Shown here: positions 33,421 through 44,976 of the stretch, piece by piece
Layout: the number at the start of each line of letters is the position of its first letter
Position numbering within the stretch: the first letter of the stretch is position 1
Assembly (NCBI RefSeq): GCF_029227915.1
Contig: NC_079883.1
Span: forward strand, 21,576,001 to 21,640,000
Direction: 5' to 3'
DNA: 64,000 nucleotides
From: Hydractinia symbiolongicarpus
Lineage: Eukaryota > Cnidaria > Hydrozoa > Anthoathecata > Hydractiniidae
Made by a program: the position numbers and the translations under genes
The notes under the pieces: generated by a model
Databases searched by the model: none
Seen by the model: only the letters and a program-made list of their open reading frames with translations
What the model was told of the DNA's origin: nothing

Positions 33421-33873
33421 GTTGTAGCAGTAATATTTACCGCGTATATCCCAGCTATCACTTTTTCGTGAATCCTTAGCACAGAGTAGCGATTCGTCTA
33501 CCATTTTAAACAAACAGACGTCTAAGAGCCGGAAGAATTTTCAAATCTTTGTAATTTCTAGACTATAATAGTAGCTACTTGGATTTAGTGTAGTACTACG
33601 ACTAAGGTTTTAGTTCAAGTTAGTCACAAGTTATGTGAAAGTGTTATACAAATACGCATGAATGTGGCAATGCACTTGTTTATTGTCTAAGAAACACGAT
33701 TTTTAGGTACACAAAGCTGCTAATTCGCAAAACATTGAAAAAATTCAAAGTATATCTCAGTTACAAAATAGGGGTCAGTTCTTTCTAAAAAAAAGTCCTC
33801 CAAATTCAAACAACATCTAGGGTGGATTCAGAAAGCATGTTTCCTGTAAAAAGTACGTGTGTAATTCAATAAA

Positions 33874-36800
33874 CTAACATTCAGTTAATAATTTTTTATA
33901 ACTAACAAGTTCATTTCGTATAATTGTTTGTATTTGATCTTTATCTGTTTTTGAATTTAATTTTACTGGATGAAGAAAAGTCATTCTTTTATTGTAAACT
34001 TTTTTAAATCCATCTGCGGAATGATCGCCTACGAATAAGTCGGGAAGATAAGTTCCATTAAGATATTCGAAATTTTCTAATTTATCCAAAGTACGTATCA
34101 GATTATTTCCAGCTATTTCTAAAAAAAGTTTATTTTTGTATGCAATGTCAGAAAGTTTTGCGTAACCTTGGGCAAATCTTCCTGGAACATAAAACATATC
34201 TGACCAGCCTTTGGCACATCTTGGTTCACCTTGGCTATTTGCTAAATAAGTATCTAGATATTTCTTATATTCCTTTGGGTTACTTTCAGCAAGTCGTTTT
34301 AATTCCTCATAATATTTTTGACATGCTTTAAGTCCCATATCATACGTCCACCACATCCAAGCATTGTTAACAATTTTACCATACGCCTTTTGTCTCCAGT
34401 CTACGATACCGCTCTGCCATACTTTCTTTCGATCAAGTTTTAGCAAATTCCACCAATTCACAATAAGATCATCATTACTATAAATGTATCCTAAAATAAG
34501 AGAAATTCTAGAAGAAAACAATTGACTTTTTACTGAGAAAAGTAGAGTCCATATTATACGCTGTATCGTATTGATTTTAAAAAGACATCATGATTAGGCT
34601 GTGTGTGTTGTGCTGTCAATACAATGTCCTTCTTTCGACGTTTTTCTTGGTCTTTGAATTAAAACAGATACGTGAAACTAATTTTAGATATTTTGTTAAA
34701 CTTCCACGTTATTCACTGGAATGCTTTTGAGCAGATAACAGACGCCTTTAGCGAGGAGTACTCGCTTTGCCGCTGCAAGTGAGCTATTCGAAAAATCTAA
34801 ATAATTGGTTGAAGGGAAACCATGACCACATCATACAGAAATAAAGAACTGCTGCTGTAAATAGGACCTTACTAATATGGTAAGTATAAGTTTTGGTTAA
34901 GTAAATTTGATCTTGGATATGTTTACTACACGCTTCTCTATAATAATAGCCGTCATCTGTCTGTTTGTGCGTCAAAAGTTAACCACGCACCAATTACGAG
35001 CCCGTAGTGCAGGGACGAGAAACCCGTCGGGCCCCTGCTGGTACAGGGAGTTTCCGCTAGAATAAAGGTCCAATCAGGAGCGGAGTTTTATATAAATGGC
35101 CAATTAGAAACTAAAGCTCTCTATATTTCTTAGCATCAGTTTTTACGTTCCCCTAATATCAGTCCGAAATTTGGCAAGCAGATCTGACCAACTTTGCTGA
35201 AGAAAGGACAGTTTTTTAATTGTATGCTTTATTTTTTGCTTTGTGGAGCTTTTATTTGTGTTCTAACAAGATTGCAGTTTTTTTTAAAACTATTTTCGGT
35301 ATTTTTTCTATTTGCTTACATGGCTATTCAGCCACCTGAAGCTTTGTATTAGTTTTGTTTGTCTCTTACTGTCACGTTCACTAGCCATATATAAATCTTA
35401 AACAAAACCAACTTTAAGATTCTGGCTACCAACATAGCTGTTAGCCAACATTATTGATTTGTTTGTTATCTTCGCCAATCTGATTTTTACTCAGCTGCAC
35501 CTGGGGTTGTGACTGAAGTTAGGTACCTCTAGCTAAAATGAAAAGTAACCAAATACAGTTGGCTACAAGAGAATTTTTAAGTAATCTTTTTATACTAAAT
35601 GCAATTAAGTTGTTAGGACCACTTTACTGTAATATAAACTTTAAAAAAAAGTTTATTAACGACACACGGAGTACCTGTGCTATGTGCTCATCCGTTGTTA
35701 ACGACGGTCTGTTTCCTGTGTTTTTATTTAAAATGAAGTGATGATACAGTTTTTTAAAAAAGACTATTGCCCATACAGTTTACATGTACTAAGCGCTAAG
35801 CCCAGTGTAAACAACGGACTGTTTTCTGTGTTTAAACCAAGGCTACAATAAAGTTTTTTTGAGAAAAAGGGTATTACTTCTATACGGATGTGCGACATGG
35901 TGTATATATAAATATAACCTGTGTACAAGCGCTCATCCCTGTATCGCGATTAATTTTCGAACTTTCATAGGAATCTTTTCTGCAAAAAAAAAAAAAAACA
36001 ATGTTGCACTGTTGTTGTTGCTTTAATGGGGGTAAAAACAGGTTGAAAAGTGTGTTTTTAATCAAATTAAAATTTTCTACAAAATAAAATTGCTGAGTGA
36101 TTGTTTTGTATGAATAGGGTAACAACCTGTGTTTTTATGTAAACCGTTGTGGTAATTTTTCTTTGGAAAATGGTATTGCACCTATTACTCATGTGTGACA
36201 CGCTTTACCTGCAATAAACGTTCAACCCAGTGTTAGCAACAGGCTGTTTTGTGAGTTTTTTTTATTTAAATTGAAGATGCGATAAGTTTTTTTGGGAAAA
36301 GGCTAATACGTATATAACGCATGTGTGACACCGTTTACATGTATTTAGTGCTCAGTCCGGTGTCACGATTAATTTGTTAAAGTTTACTGAATATTATTCC
36401 GCAAAATAAAATAACATTGACTTATTGTTTTTTGGTATGACGAAATAAACACAGGTTGTAAACTGTGTTTTTATTTCGGCTAAAGTTGCAGTTAAGTTAT
36501 GTTTAAAAAAATACATTACAACTGAAACACTAATGTTGTGTGCAATTTACTCGATTAACGACACATATATACTGCAGACCTGTCCTTTTCCTCTGTTTTT
36601 CCTTAAATCGAAGTTGCAGTAAAGTTTTTTCGGAAAAGGGTTTTATTCACTTGATTTACGACATACTGCCTACCTGTACTAAAGCACTCCACCTGACCGT
36701 GTCGCACAGTTTGCAATTTTTATTAAGCGCTCCTCAGAGCGTTCAACAACAGTTACTTGTGGCCTAACCCGGCGTTTCGACGCCGGGCCTCCCGATAAGC

Positions 36801-37296
36801 ATATCAGGCTAAGACTTCAGGTTCAAACAATAAAAGACATTTTGTTTAAATCAACAGAAAAATAAGAATAGTAATCAGTCAGGTTAGAATTCTTTTGAAA
36901 AAACGCAAATCAAAAGACTTGAAAATAAAAACTTTACTTACCATGGTATCCTGGATACTTTCGTATCGCTTTTGTCAAACATCGATACCTGAAATACCAT
37001 ATCTTCTCCTCTTTGTACAATATATCTGGGCCTTGACTTGCTGGATCATCAGGAGCTGGTCCACAAGTTAAAATTTTCCCAAATACATTATCATATAACT
37101 CATGTAATATTTTGTTGTTCCCATAAAACGCATAATTAAAATTCATCACTATAAGTGTATTTTTAAATATATTTTTATAACATTTTGTGTTGTTTTTAAT
37201 AATTTTCTTTACTTGTTTTTCCGATCTTTTTTGCTGATAGTTAATCACAATAAACAGTAGGGCGACGACAACAAAAATAAAAAAATTTCTCCGCAT
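33874..37296 (-). CDS. Type II membrane protein, glycosyltransferase-like, copy 2 (323 aa)
   Basis: Exon 1 is 37296-36942 and exon 2 34490-33874; donor GTAAGT, acceptor TCTTATTTTAG, phase 1, the same junction as copy 1. The lumenal part is nearly identical to copy 1, including 'GYIYSNDDL' and the C-terminus. Two changes affect the N-terminus. The A8 run after the original ATG is A7 here, so the original start (about 37338) is out of frame and translation must begin at the Met equivalent to residue 15 of copy 1. Also, about 30 residues of the stalk between membrane segment and lumenal domain are gone. The membrane segment ('FFIFVVVALLFIVI') is kept, so a membrane protein with a short stalk is still expected. 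It could be functional or an early pseudogene. Confidence 0.78.
34935..35060 (+). mobile_element. Short Helitron-like element, variant hairpin
   Basis: 126 bp: starts TCTCTATAATAATAGCCGTC, ends with a CCCTG/CAGGG hairpin followed by GAGTTTCCGCTAG. The interior and hairpin differ from the main family, but the 5' end is shared with 38391-38567 and 51773-51858. It lies in the intron of duplicated gene copy 2 and is absent from copy 1. Confidence 0.65.
35640..36700. repeat. Degenerate satellite-like array in an intron
   Basis: Five to seven diverged units, each with the order CTGTGTTTTTATTTAAA, GCAGTAAAGTTTTTT, GGAAAAGGG, CGCATGTGTGACAC, GTTTAC.TGTACTAAGCGCTC and ACAACGG.CTGTTT. Spacing is roughly 125-190 bp. 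It lies in the intron of duplicated gene copy 2, absent from copy 1. Confidence 0.7.
36768..36787. repeat. Perfect GC hairpin CCCGGCGT-TTCG-ACGCCGGG
   Basis: Eight-base stem with a TTCG loop, at the edge of the satellite array. It resembles the 3' hairpin of the Helitron-like elements in form, but no CTAG follows. Confidence 0.6.
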
Positions 37297-37630
37297 TTCG
37301 ATAGTTGAAGATGTTTTTTTCCATTATCCTGTTTCATCTTATTGCTAAATAAATTGGAAAGAAAGTTGCATTACATCCCGCTTAAATTATTTGGCTGTCT
37401 CTATAGCCATCCTGGCACCTTCTGTCAAAACTGCAAAAATAAAAAAACTGCTTTTTTATTCCTAACTTCTTCCGTGTTTTTTCGAATTTTTTTATTCATC
37501 ATTCATTACGAATAGTGATTTTGATCTCCTGTTGTCTAAATAGCTGAAAAAAATCGTTGGCTGTAAAATTTGGATATTTTAAGGTCGAATTGAGTTATAT
37601 ATGTTATTTTGATAAATATTTGATTGCATA

Positions 37631-38390
37631 TTTTTTTACATCACAGCTAACATTTTTTGTTTTGAGTTACATTCGATATTATAAATAATCCTACCTTCAT
37701 TTTTGAATAAAAACATCTTGTTAGCTTTGCCTTCATCCTTACAACTGTCATCAGTGAATAAAATCAATACTGTCTTTGAAAAGAAACCAATTAAATTAAT
37801 AAGGTACAATTAACTGTCTATACACACGTATTTATTCGCTTATAATAGCCATATGTATAGCCATATGTATAATAGCCATAGGGCTATTATAAACAAGTAA
37901 ATACTTGTGATAAAGTGACAAGAGTGCTCAATCGTATGAAGTCAAAGCTTTTTATATTTGTATGTTAAGAAAATAAAAACTACTTAATTCAGAACTTTAA
38001 GTTTCATCTTTACTAGCATCGTCACCTGAACAAGTGTTGAAAAAATTCAGACACATAACATACAAATTGAAAAATTTACTGAATACTTCAACACTTTTCT
38101 GAATTAAGTTTTTCTTTTCTGAACACATAAATAAATGGCTGTTTCATTTTTTTTAATTATAAATGAAAAAACTGGTTACAGCTTCAGTGCTTAACGATAG
38201 CTGCCAATGTAATTGTAGTAGCCAGTGTACAATTCACCAATCCGATATCTCTCAGGATTGAGGGAAGTTAATGTTTCCGCTGACTGAAAATGTCCGCCTT
38301 TTGGAAAGTTTTATATTTTAAGCCGCAAATTAGAAAATAAAGCTGATTTTTGTAGGAAAGGAAAAATAACAAATGATAATATAATATTAA
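37631..38390. other. Noncoding spacer
   Basis: AT-rich; a short local direct repeat of ATAGCCATATGTAT near 37845-37885. A TGTCCGCCTTTTGGAAAGTT word at 38290 belongs to the 'TCCGC' family described at 38855. Confidence 0.4.
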
Positions 38391-38567
38391 CTAGTCGTTG
38401 CCCGTGGAAAAATCAACGGGTTCGCCCGTCCTTTTTATTTACTCGTCGCGACAAACTGGATAAAAGTATATCGCATTTGATATTCGTTCTTCCGTAACAT
38501 CATTTTCTAGCTCAGCGGGGGGTCCGCGCAGAGACAGACAGACGGAATACGGCTATTATAATAGAGA
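38391..38567 (-). mobile_element. Short Helitron-like element, longer subfamily
   Basis: In minus orientation: 5' TCTCTATTATAATAGCCGTA, TCCGTCTGTCTGTCTC, then a unique interior, GGACGGGCGAACCC, a hairpin with stem CCCGTTGA/..CACGGG and CTAG at 38394-38391. 177 bp. Confidence 0.65.
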
Positions 38568-38854
38568 CATAATGATAACGAAGCAAACTTTCTATCTTTA
38601 CAGATCTTTAAAGTCTTTCAAACAAATTAAAAACAAATGATGGATAAATGATTAAAGAATGTATTTTAAACAGTCTTTGATTAACATTGTTTTCTGCTAT
38701 TTATCTTGACGATCTTTAGTCTCTTCTTAATAGAAAAGAAAAGTGTTTCTCTTTCCTCTTGAGAAAATTGACGAGATTAAAAGGAAGCTGGACACAAAAG
38801 TTGTAAAATGTGTGAAATCAATGTTAGAAAAACTATTCATTTTTGTCTATTTTT

Positions 38855-39055
38855 TTTTTTGGATTGTCCGCTAATTGGAGAAAAAAAAGCCATATTTGCT
38901 TTTTGTGTAAACATTATTGTCCGCTGATTAGAGTGTCCGCTAATTAAGTGTTTTTTATGAGAATTTAACTAGAAAACGGCTGGCATATGACCAAAGTCTC
39001 CGCTAATCCGAGGTGTCCGCCTTTTAGAGTGTCAGTTAATTGGAGAAAATACAAG
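38855..39055. repeat. 'TGTCCGCTAATTGGAG' repeat cluster
   Basis: Four or five copies of (T)GTCCGCTAATT(G/A).AG and GTGTCCGCCTTTTAGAGTGT within 200 bp; related words occur at 38290 and in 46799-47060. Confidence 0.55.
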
Positions 39056-39058
39056 CCC

Positions 39059-40168
39059 CAAGGCACTTAGCGGGACACGAAACCTGGCGTGTGCAAAAGT
39101 CACTTAGCGGGACACGTCTTCTTGTTGACGTAAACTAATGGGATTCATGTCAGCATCTAACTATCACGAACAACACTGTTTAACATTACAATGGTTGACA
39201 TATTTTGTTGTTGTATCGTGTCCCGCTATTTTTCCAACCGTTCCAATTTTTTGATTGTTGTTATGGTTTCTTAACCTTTGTAATTTCCCGCTGCAAGCTA
39301 TGTTCTTTTTAAACGCGTTGTTATACTATATAGCTTAATTGTAAATATATTATTTTTCGTGTCCCGCTAAGTGAAGTTTAAACATGCTTGTTGCAAAGAT
39401 GGTTATGTGTTATAAATACATGCGCAGTAGACTCTCCATAACTCGACTTTCTGTAACTAAACCTCTCCTTAAACTCTATTACTCGAACCTCCATAATTCG
39501 ATTATGGAGGTTCGAGTAATTGTCAGTGCCCCATAGTATTTTCTCTCAGTAACACTTAATAGCTCCAACCTAGTTGCATGCGTCTAGGGCTTTAAGGATT
39601 CCAATGCCAGTGGGACAATTTAACTGTTTGTTCTTGTTTTTTTTAAACTTCATGAACGTAAGTGGGATCTTCGCGGTTTTAAAAGTAAAAGATCTTAGAT
39701 ACGTATGCAAAACACTCACAATAAATCTATCATACTCAGGTTTTTAATATTATGCCAAAACGCCAAGGAAATTTTGCGTCCCGCTAAGTGTTAAAAAGAC
39801 AATAACATTAGATGTCCCGCATTTATCAGACCCTGTTGTTAAAAATTTAATAATCGGTTATATCGATTTTAATTGCAATATAAGTAATATTTACACGATT
39901 AACAATCGTTCGGAGACAGGTAATGCACAATTAGGTCAAGAAATGACCGAAATTTTTGTGTCCCGATAAGTTTCAATTTTACCAAAGTCTCTTGTAATCG
40001 AAATCCGGCACTTAGCGGGACACGGTCAAACCTCCCTAAACCATGTTATACACACTTAATTAGTAATAATATGCCTTAAATACTTAGCGGGACACGGCGT
40101 GACCCGCTATGTATTCGCGTCCCGCTATGTGTTCAAAAATACTTATCCGTGTCCCGCTAAGTGCCTTG
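39059..40168. mobile_element. 1.1-kb element with CACTTAGCGGGACACG terminal and internal motifs
   Basis: The two ends are perfect 21-bp inverted repeats (39059-39079 and 40148-40168), each made of CAAGG plus the 16-mer CACTTAGCGGGACACG. The 16-mer or a close variant recurs inside about ten more times in both orientations (39101, 39217, 39358, 39777, 39813, 39958, 40009, 40081, 40101, 40116). Many subterminal copies of the terminal motif are typical of transposase binding sites in CACTA and hAT-like DNA transposons. There is no target-site duplication and no coding frame, so it is a non-autonomous element of unassigned superfamily. Confidence 0.75.
39478..39520. repeat. Perfect 20-bp palindrome
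   Basis: ATTACTCGAACCTCCATAAT, 3-base spacer TCG, then its exact reverse complement. Confidence 0.85.
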
Positions 40169-43100
40169 CAGTAACAATATAACTTCCAGCGTCTTCGGTA
40201 GTTTTTGAAAAGTTGTTGTTATTTTTAGTTGCAGCTTAATTTTAAGTTATAAATTTGAATAGTTAAAAGGTTTCAGGTAGAAAGGCTGAATTGGTAACTA
40301 GAGTGTTTCTTACTGCTGACATGAGACCGGTGTTCCACTTGTAAAAACAGCACAGGAGATAGAAGGTCAACTTATGTAAAAATATCCCCAAACTCTTACA
40401 TGACGAGGTGGTAATCTCTGATCCCAATTATTGAACGTTTGCTTGAATTTAGTGGGCTTGCATAACGTACTTTGCCATATTTAACTTCTCAATTTTCCAT
40501 CTGAACGAGTTCAGCAGTATGTATTTGAACGATACTAAGAACTCAAAAGCTTATGGTTTTTTATTAGGGGGTTGCTAGTTGATGTTAGATACCACAGCAT
40601 TGATTTATCATCAGCCTATTGTTTTTTGAAAACAGGATGTAGACAGTCGGATGCACCACATAAATTTTGAATACGTGGCAGGAAAGGCACTACAAAAATT
40701 GGTTTTTAGCCTATTGTTTATGTATGGCAGCCATGTCAGGGACATGTAATCACACCACAGCCATGTTATTTCGTATTGGGGAAGCTATCAGGTTGAGAAA
40801 AAAGTTGTGAATGGCTTCTAAACTGAGGGGAGATAAAACCAGATAAAGTAAAAAAATTATCTTTTAGTCGGGATGATTTTGGCAAACGTTAAAAAGAGAG
40901 CAGGGCATTAGTTTTAACACCTAAAATGCTGTTATTACATTTAAAGTCGAAGTGAAGCCACTTTGTGTAAAATGATGGGAAAAGTCTCCTTAAGGGAGTC
41001 CTTACCTGAAAGCATTGTAGATACCACAGTGCCTAAACCACAAATTGAATTTATCAGGGAGATTCTTGTAATAAGAAGTAGGTAGAAGTTTTTACTGTTG
41101 ATGATGTTTTATTGACGTCCAATTCAAAGAAGTTTTTTATTTAAATTTGAAACTTACCACATCAGTTCATTAAAGATATAGAGTCGGCAACAAAAGATCA
41201 GAGTGACAAAAGCTTTTGGCTTGTCGAAAAAGTGTTATAACTGGTTCCAAAGGACATAAGATTTGGAAGTGAAATTTCTTTATTCTGTATATGTTTTGTC
41301 ACCTGAAAATTCTCTTTGCCTTACTTAACCAAAGTCGATTGGGAGTTCAAGCAAAGAATCAGGTATGTACTTCACACAATGCCAATGCCAAATTTGATAG
41401 TGTTGTTTTTGTAATCAGACCAAGTTTGATCTTGCAAATCTAATGTTTTTGGTCGTTCAATGAACAACTTAATACAATCCATTACGCAACGTATGTTTTT
41501 ATGACCAGCCTCTATATTTCAAATAATCTCTGTTATCCTATCTATTAGCCATATCTTCATTCAACAACCCTGGTCTCTTAATTTTACTAGAAAGTTTTTG
41601 TGTGAAAGTTAAAAAAACTGTCGGGAATGGATCCGCTACAAATTAAATCACGTTAAATAACAAAATGGTTGTCTTCACATATAAAGTAATACAACAACCT
41701 GGCTATAAACAGTGTCAGTAGTTCGTGTCTGTATTTCGATTTGCCTGTAAGTCTCGTCCCTCTTGTCACGTGATCCACTCTAATTTGCCGTTTGCCGACA
41801 AAACTATAATATATGAGATTTGGCATCTTCCAGTACTTAATTTTTGACAAGTGAGGTTCGGAAAAGAAAACAGAGAAAAAAACCCAGCAATTGCTATAAT
41901 GCCGGTGAAACAGTCGAAATAGATGCTTTGACTGTATTAAATGCAAGCTTCCTTTTCAAAACTTTGATAATAATAAGTTAATCTTCTTACTTAAAGACTA
42001 GAGGAGATTTTCTTTATCTTTGCAACCAAGAAATTATTTTTGTTTACGCAATAATCGTGGTCTGACAAAACAGGAAATAAAAATGATTCACTGGTGAGAT
42101 AATAAGTAACTAAAATGACCAGGTGCTTTGGACCAACAAGAATTGGCATCATCACTTGATTAAATTTTCTTCTTTTTGGACACGGGTGACAGACTAGTGT
42201 TCGACTCGACTCCGATTTACTAGAGCTGTGGTATAGGCAAAATATAGAGAAGTTTTTTAATTCAAAAATCTGTCAAAAGTACGTTTTTTCCTTTGAGGCC
42301 ACATTAAATTTGATTGGGTAAAGGATACATGTAGAAACTGTGTTTTGATAAAAACAACATATGAACAATTCTTTAACTGACACCAAAACTACAATAACTT
42401 TAACTATAAACTAGCTATATAATGATTTATAAGATAAACATTTTAGCCTTGTTCAACAATTCTATCGAACCTTTCTGAATATCCCAAATTCAAATCTAAA
42501 ATATTTATATCAAAAACGAGAGATTATCAAATCAGAGAATGTCGAGTAATGGAGCTTCGTTTACGAGAGTTTTTTAAGGAAATTTGACGGTGACTTTTAA
42601 TTTAATCGAAAACGAGAGTTTATCGAATGAAAGAGCGTCGAATTAGAGAGCGTCAACTGTCCTTAATAGGGCCGGGTGACAAATTGGAAGATCAAGACAG
42701 TGGCGTTCTTTTTCCAAATAAAGGATGAGCATCTTCTCCAGGATTTCTAAACATTTTTTTCGTTACTTTGCCTAAGCTGTAACAAAGAAATCGCGCGAAA
42801 AGTTAACCACGGGAACACTTTGTGATGTTTTGCCACCATATATGAAATGGATCGGGAGAAAGTCACAGCTCAAAGTAATTGAAATGTTTGCTGCAATCAT
42901 TCTCTTCTTGTTACAATCGGGAACAAATGGTGTTTAGTCCGAAATGATAACGAGAGATATTGGAATTTTGTTGTTTTCGATCTTATTTTCACGTTTTTTT
43001 CAAAAACCGCAAAAACCGTGAAAATTAAATGGAAAAATGAATAGAGTAAATTCTATACAACTAAAAAGATATTTCAGTTTAATGCGTACGGCACTTCCCT

Positions 43101-43508
43101 ACAAAACTTTACAGAAAATGTTCAAAAAGAACGGTTTGTGGGAAACAGAAGTCAGTCCTTTCGGCATTTTTGCACAGAGTCTTTAACTAAAACATCTTAC
43201 ACAAAATGCCAAATTGCATTATAGTCCTCCCTTATAAAAGTTTATCTACCGTAATTCCTCCCGCGGTATTACAAAGTAATGCATAAAGTTAACTTCATCT
43301 GTTTCATCATATGATGGACTTGTTATGCCTGAAACATACACATCTCATTGCAAAAAAAAAAAAAAAAGAACCATGGATATTGTGCAAACAAAACTTGGGG
43401 AAGAAAAATTAACGCTGCAGCATATGGATATCGTTGTATATGACGTTATATCAACGAATAATATCAAATTTCTTTAACTGCTTTGATTTTTTTAAATCTT
43501 GAATGATA
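40169..43508. other. 3.3-kb noncoding region
   Basis: No gene recognised. The sequence is less AT-rich in places (40300-41400), as in decayed transposon interiors, but I find no protein motif. A word GTCGAATTAGAGAGCGTC near 42637 looks like a pogo-type terminus. A 15-base A run lies near 43350-43365. Confidence 0.4.
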
Positions 43509-43656
43509 TCTATGTTATAATACCCGTATACGTCTGTCCGTCCGTCTGTCTGTCACGCAGAATGGTAGCTTAGCTGCGCAAGTAGCAAGAAGCAAGTAAT
43601 GCGGTATAAAAAGGATGGGCGAACCCGTGGATTTTTTTCCACGGGCTAACGAATAG
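43509..43656 (+). mobile_element. Short Helitron-like element
   Basis: 148 bp: starts TCTATGTTATAATACCCGTA, then GTCTGTCCGTCCGTCTGTCT, GGTAGCTTAGCTGCGCAAG, GGGCGAACC and a hairpin CCCGTGGA/TCCACGGG; the terminal CTAG reads ATAG. Confidence 0.75.
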
Positions 43657-43816
43657 TATAATCTAATTTTACGAGAATTGTTTTTCTGGCATTAGGATGA
43701 TTACGTATACTTTAAAAACAGAAATTTTCGCGTTTTTGGCCCTTTTGCGAAAGTTTTTGCCTTTGGAGATTTTAAAACAAAAAAACGCAAAAGTTTTTTT
43801 AGCAAGTCGACCTCTG

Positions 43817-44152
43817 TAGAGCAAAAAGCTCTAGTTATAATGGACGTATTTACTGGTCACATGACTACGGCTGTTCTTGATGCTTTCAAAGAAGCAAACA
43901 TATCCATAGTTACGCTAAACGATTCCTCAAACGCAAATTTATCGAGTGGTGTTAAAGACAAGTTAAACTCAACTTGACAAAATATAAGTATTGAGGATAT
44001 CCAGGTTGAGTTGCAGCTGACAAGACTCAAATCACATGACTGCTTCGAAAGGAAAAGACATTATCGATGGTGGCTAGTAAGATTTCGGAATATTTGATGC
44101 TATTAATCTCGGTTCAGAGAAGATGCCATCTATCAATCCTTTCGTTGAGTGA
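43817..44152 (+). pseudogene. DDE-type transposase fragment (pogo/Tigger-like)
   Basis: The + strand encodes 'QKALVIMDVFTGHMTTAVLD' then 'AFKEANISIVTLNDSSNANL', the block around the second catalytic Asp of DDE_1 transposases (normally ...D.F.GH.T..V...L...NI..V.VP.N.T). After stops and frameshifts, 'FGIFDAINLGSEKMPSINPF' matches the C-terminal 'AGI..AI..G....PSL.PF' block. The piece is too broken to act. It is not the same subfamily as the relic at 3.9-4.6 kb. Confidence 0.6.
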
Positions 44153-44976
44153 TGATGACAGGCAAGTGGATAATAATAGTCATCTGCCGTTTGTGATGTC
44201 ACAGTAGAAGATTTTGAATTGTTCTGCGGTAGCAAAATTTAGCGTTACATTGTTGAAAGATGGAGAAACCGATGACGAAACTTTTTTTGTACTAAACAAA
44301 ACAAGAAATTTTTTAAAAAAAAATAAAATATCTTATTTTTTGCTCATTCACAAAAGTTTTTCACGCGAAAACAACCTTTCACTTCGATTGGCAATAATTT
44401 TTCCGCGAAAATTGTTTTAAACACCGCGAAACACGAAAGTTTATTCAATAAATCTTTTCGTTTCTTTTCATACGCGAAAGTTTCTGCACGCGAAAGTAGT
44501 TTCCTTCGCAGAAGTTCAACACGAAATGGATATATTTATAAAATCCAAAACAACAACAACCTTTCTATATATTTCATACCACTGCCTCTTCACAAACTAT
44601 TTACTCAAATTAGCAAATTAACCAACATTTGGCAACACTGAAATCATAAGCTAAAATCGGATTATTTCAAAGCGTCCTTTCTCACAAAAGTTTTGTACAA
44701 AATTTAAAATATCTACACAATACAAAATTAAATCTTAAGTGTCGCAAAAAAAAACGAAAAAAAAACAACAAAACAAATTCGCAAAATGTCATTTTCTCGT
44801 ACTAGAAATAAAACAAGCTTTTACCTTTCTCTTAAATGAAATGGAAGAATCAAAGCCGTGTTTGTATTAGTTGTGATCCAAAACTTAGTTTCGTTATTTT
44901 TGTGAAAACCCCGAGGGTTTTCTTGCTTATTTTTAAAGGCCCTTTTAGAAAAGAAGTAAGAACGTTTAATTTCTTT

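Larger units (their letters stand above)
33746..37630 (-). repeat. Segmental duplication, copy 2
   Basis: Counterpart of 24128-27955. Exon 2 (617 nt) has the same length in both copies with few substitutions. The intron here is 2451 bp against 1177 bp in copy 1; the excess includes a Helitron-like element and a satellite array. Confidence 0.85.

Noticed and set aside
36730-36790. Hairpin region as a Helitron 3' end
   Set aside because: The stem is of the right kind, but no CTAG (CTRR) end follows on either strand at the expected distance.
39425-42659. A possible 3.2-kb pogo-like element with ends CAGTAGACTCTCCATAACTC and the complement of GAGCGTCAACTG
   Set aside because: The left 'end' lies inside the CACTTAG element, the two ends match at only about 17 of 23 positions, and no TA duplication or transposase is present between them.
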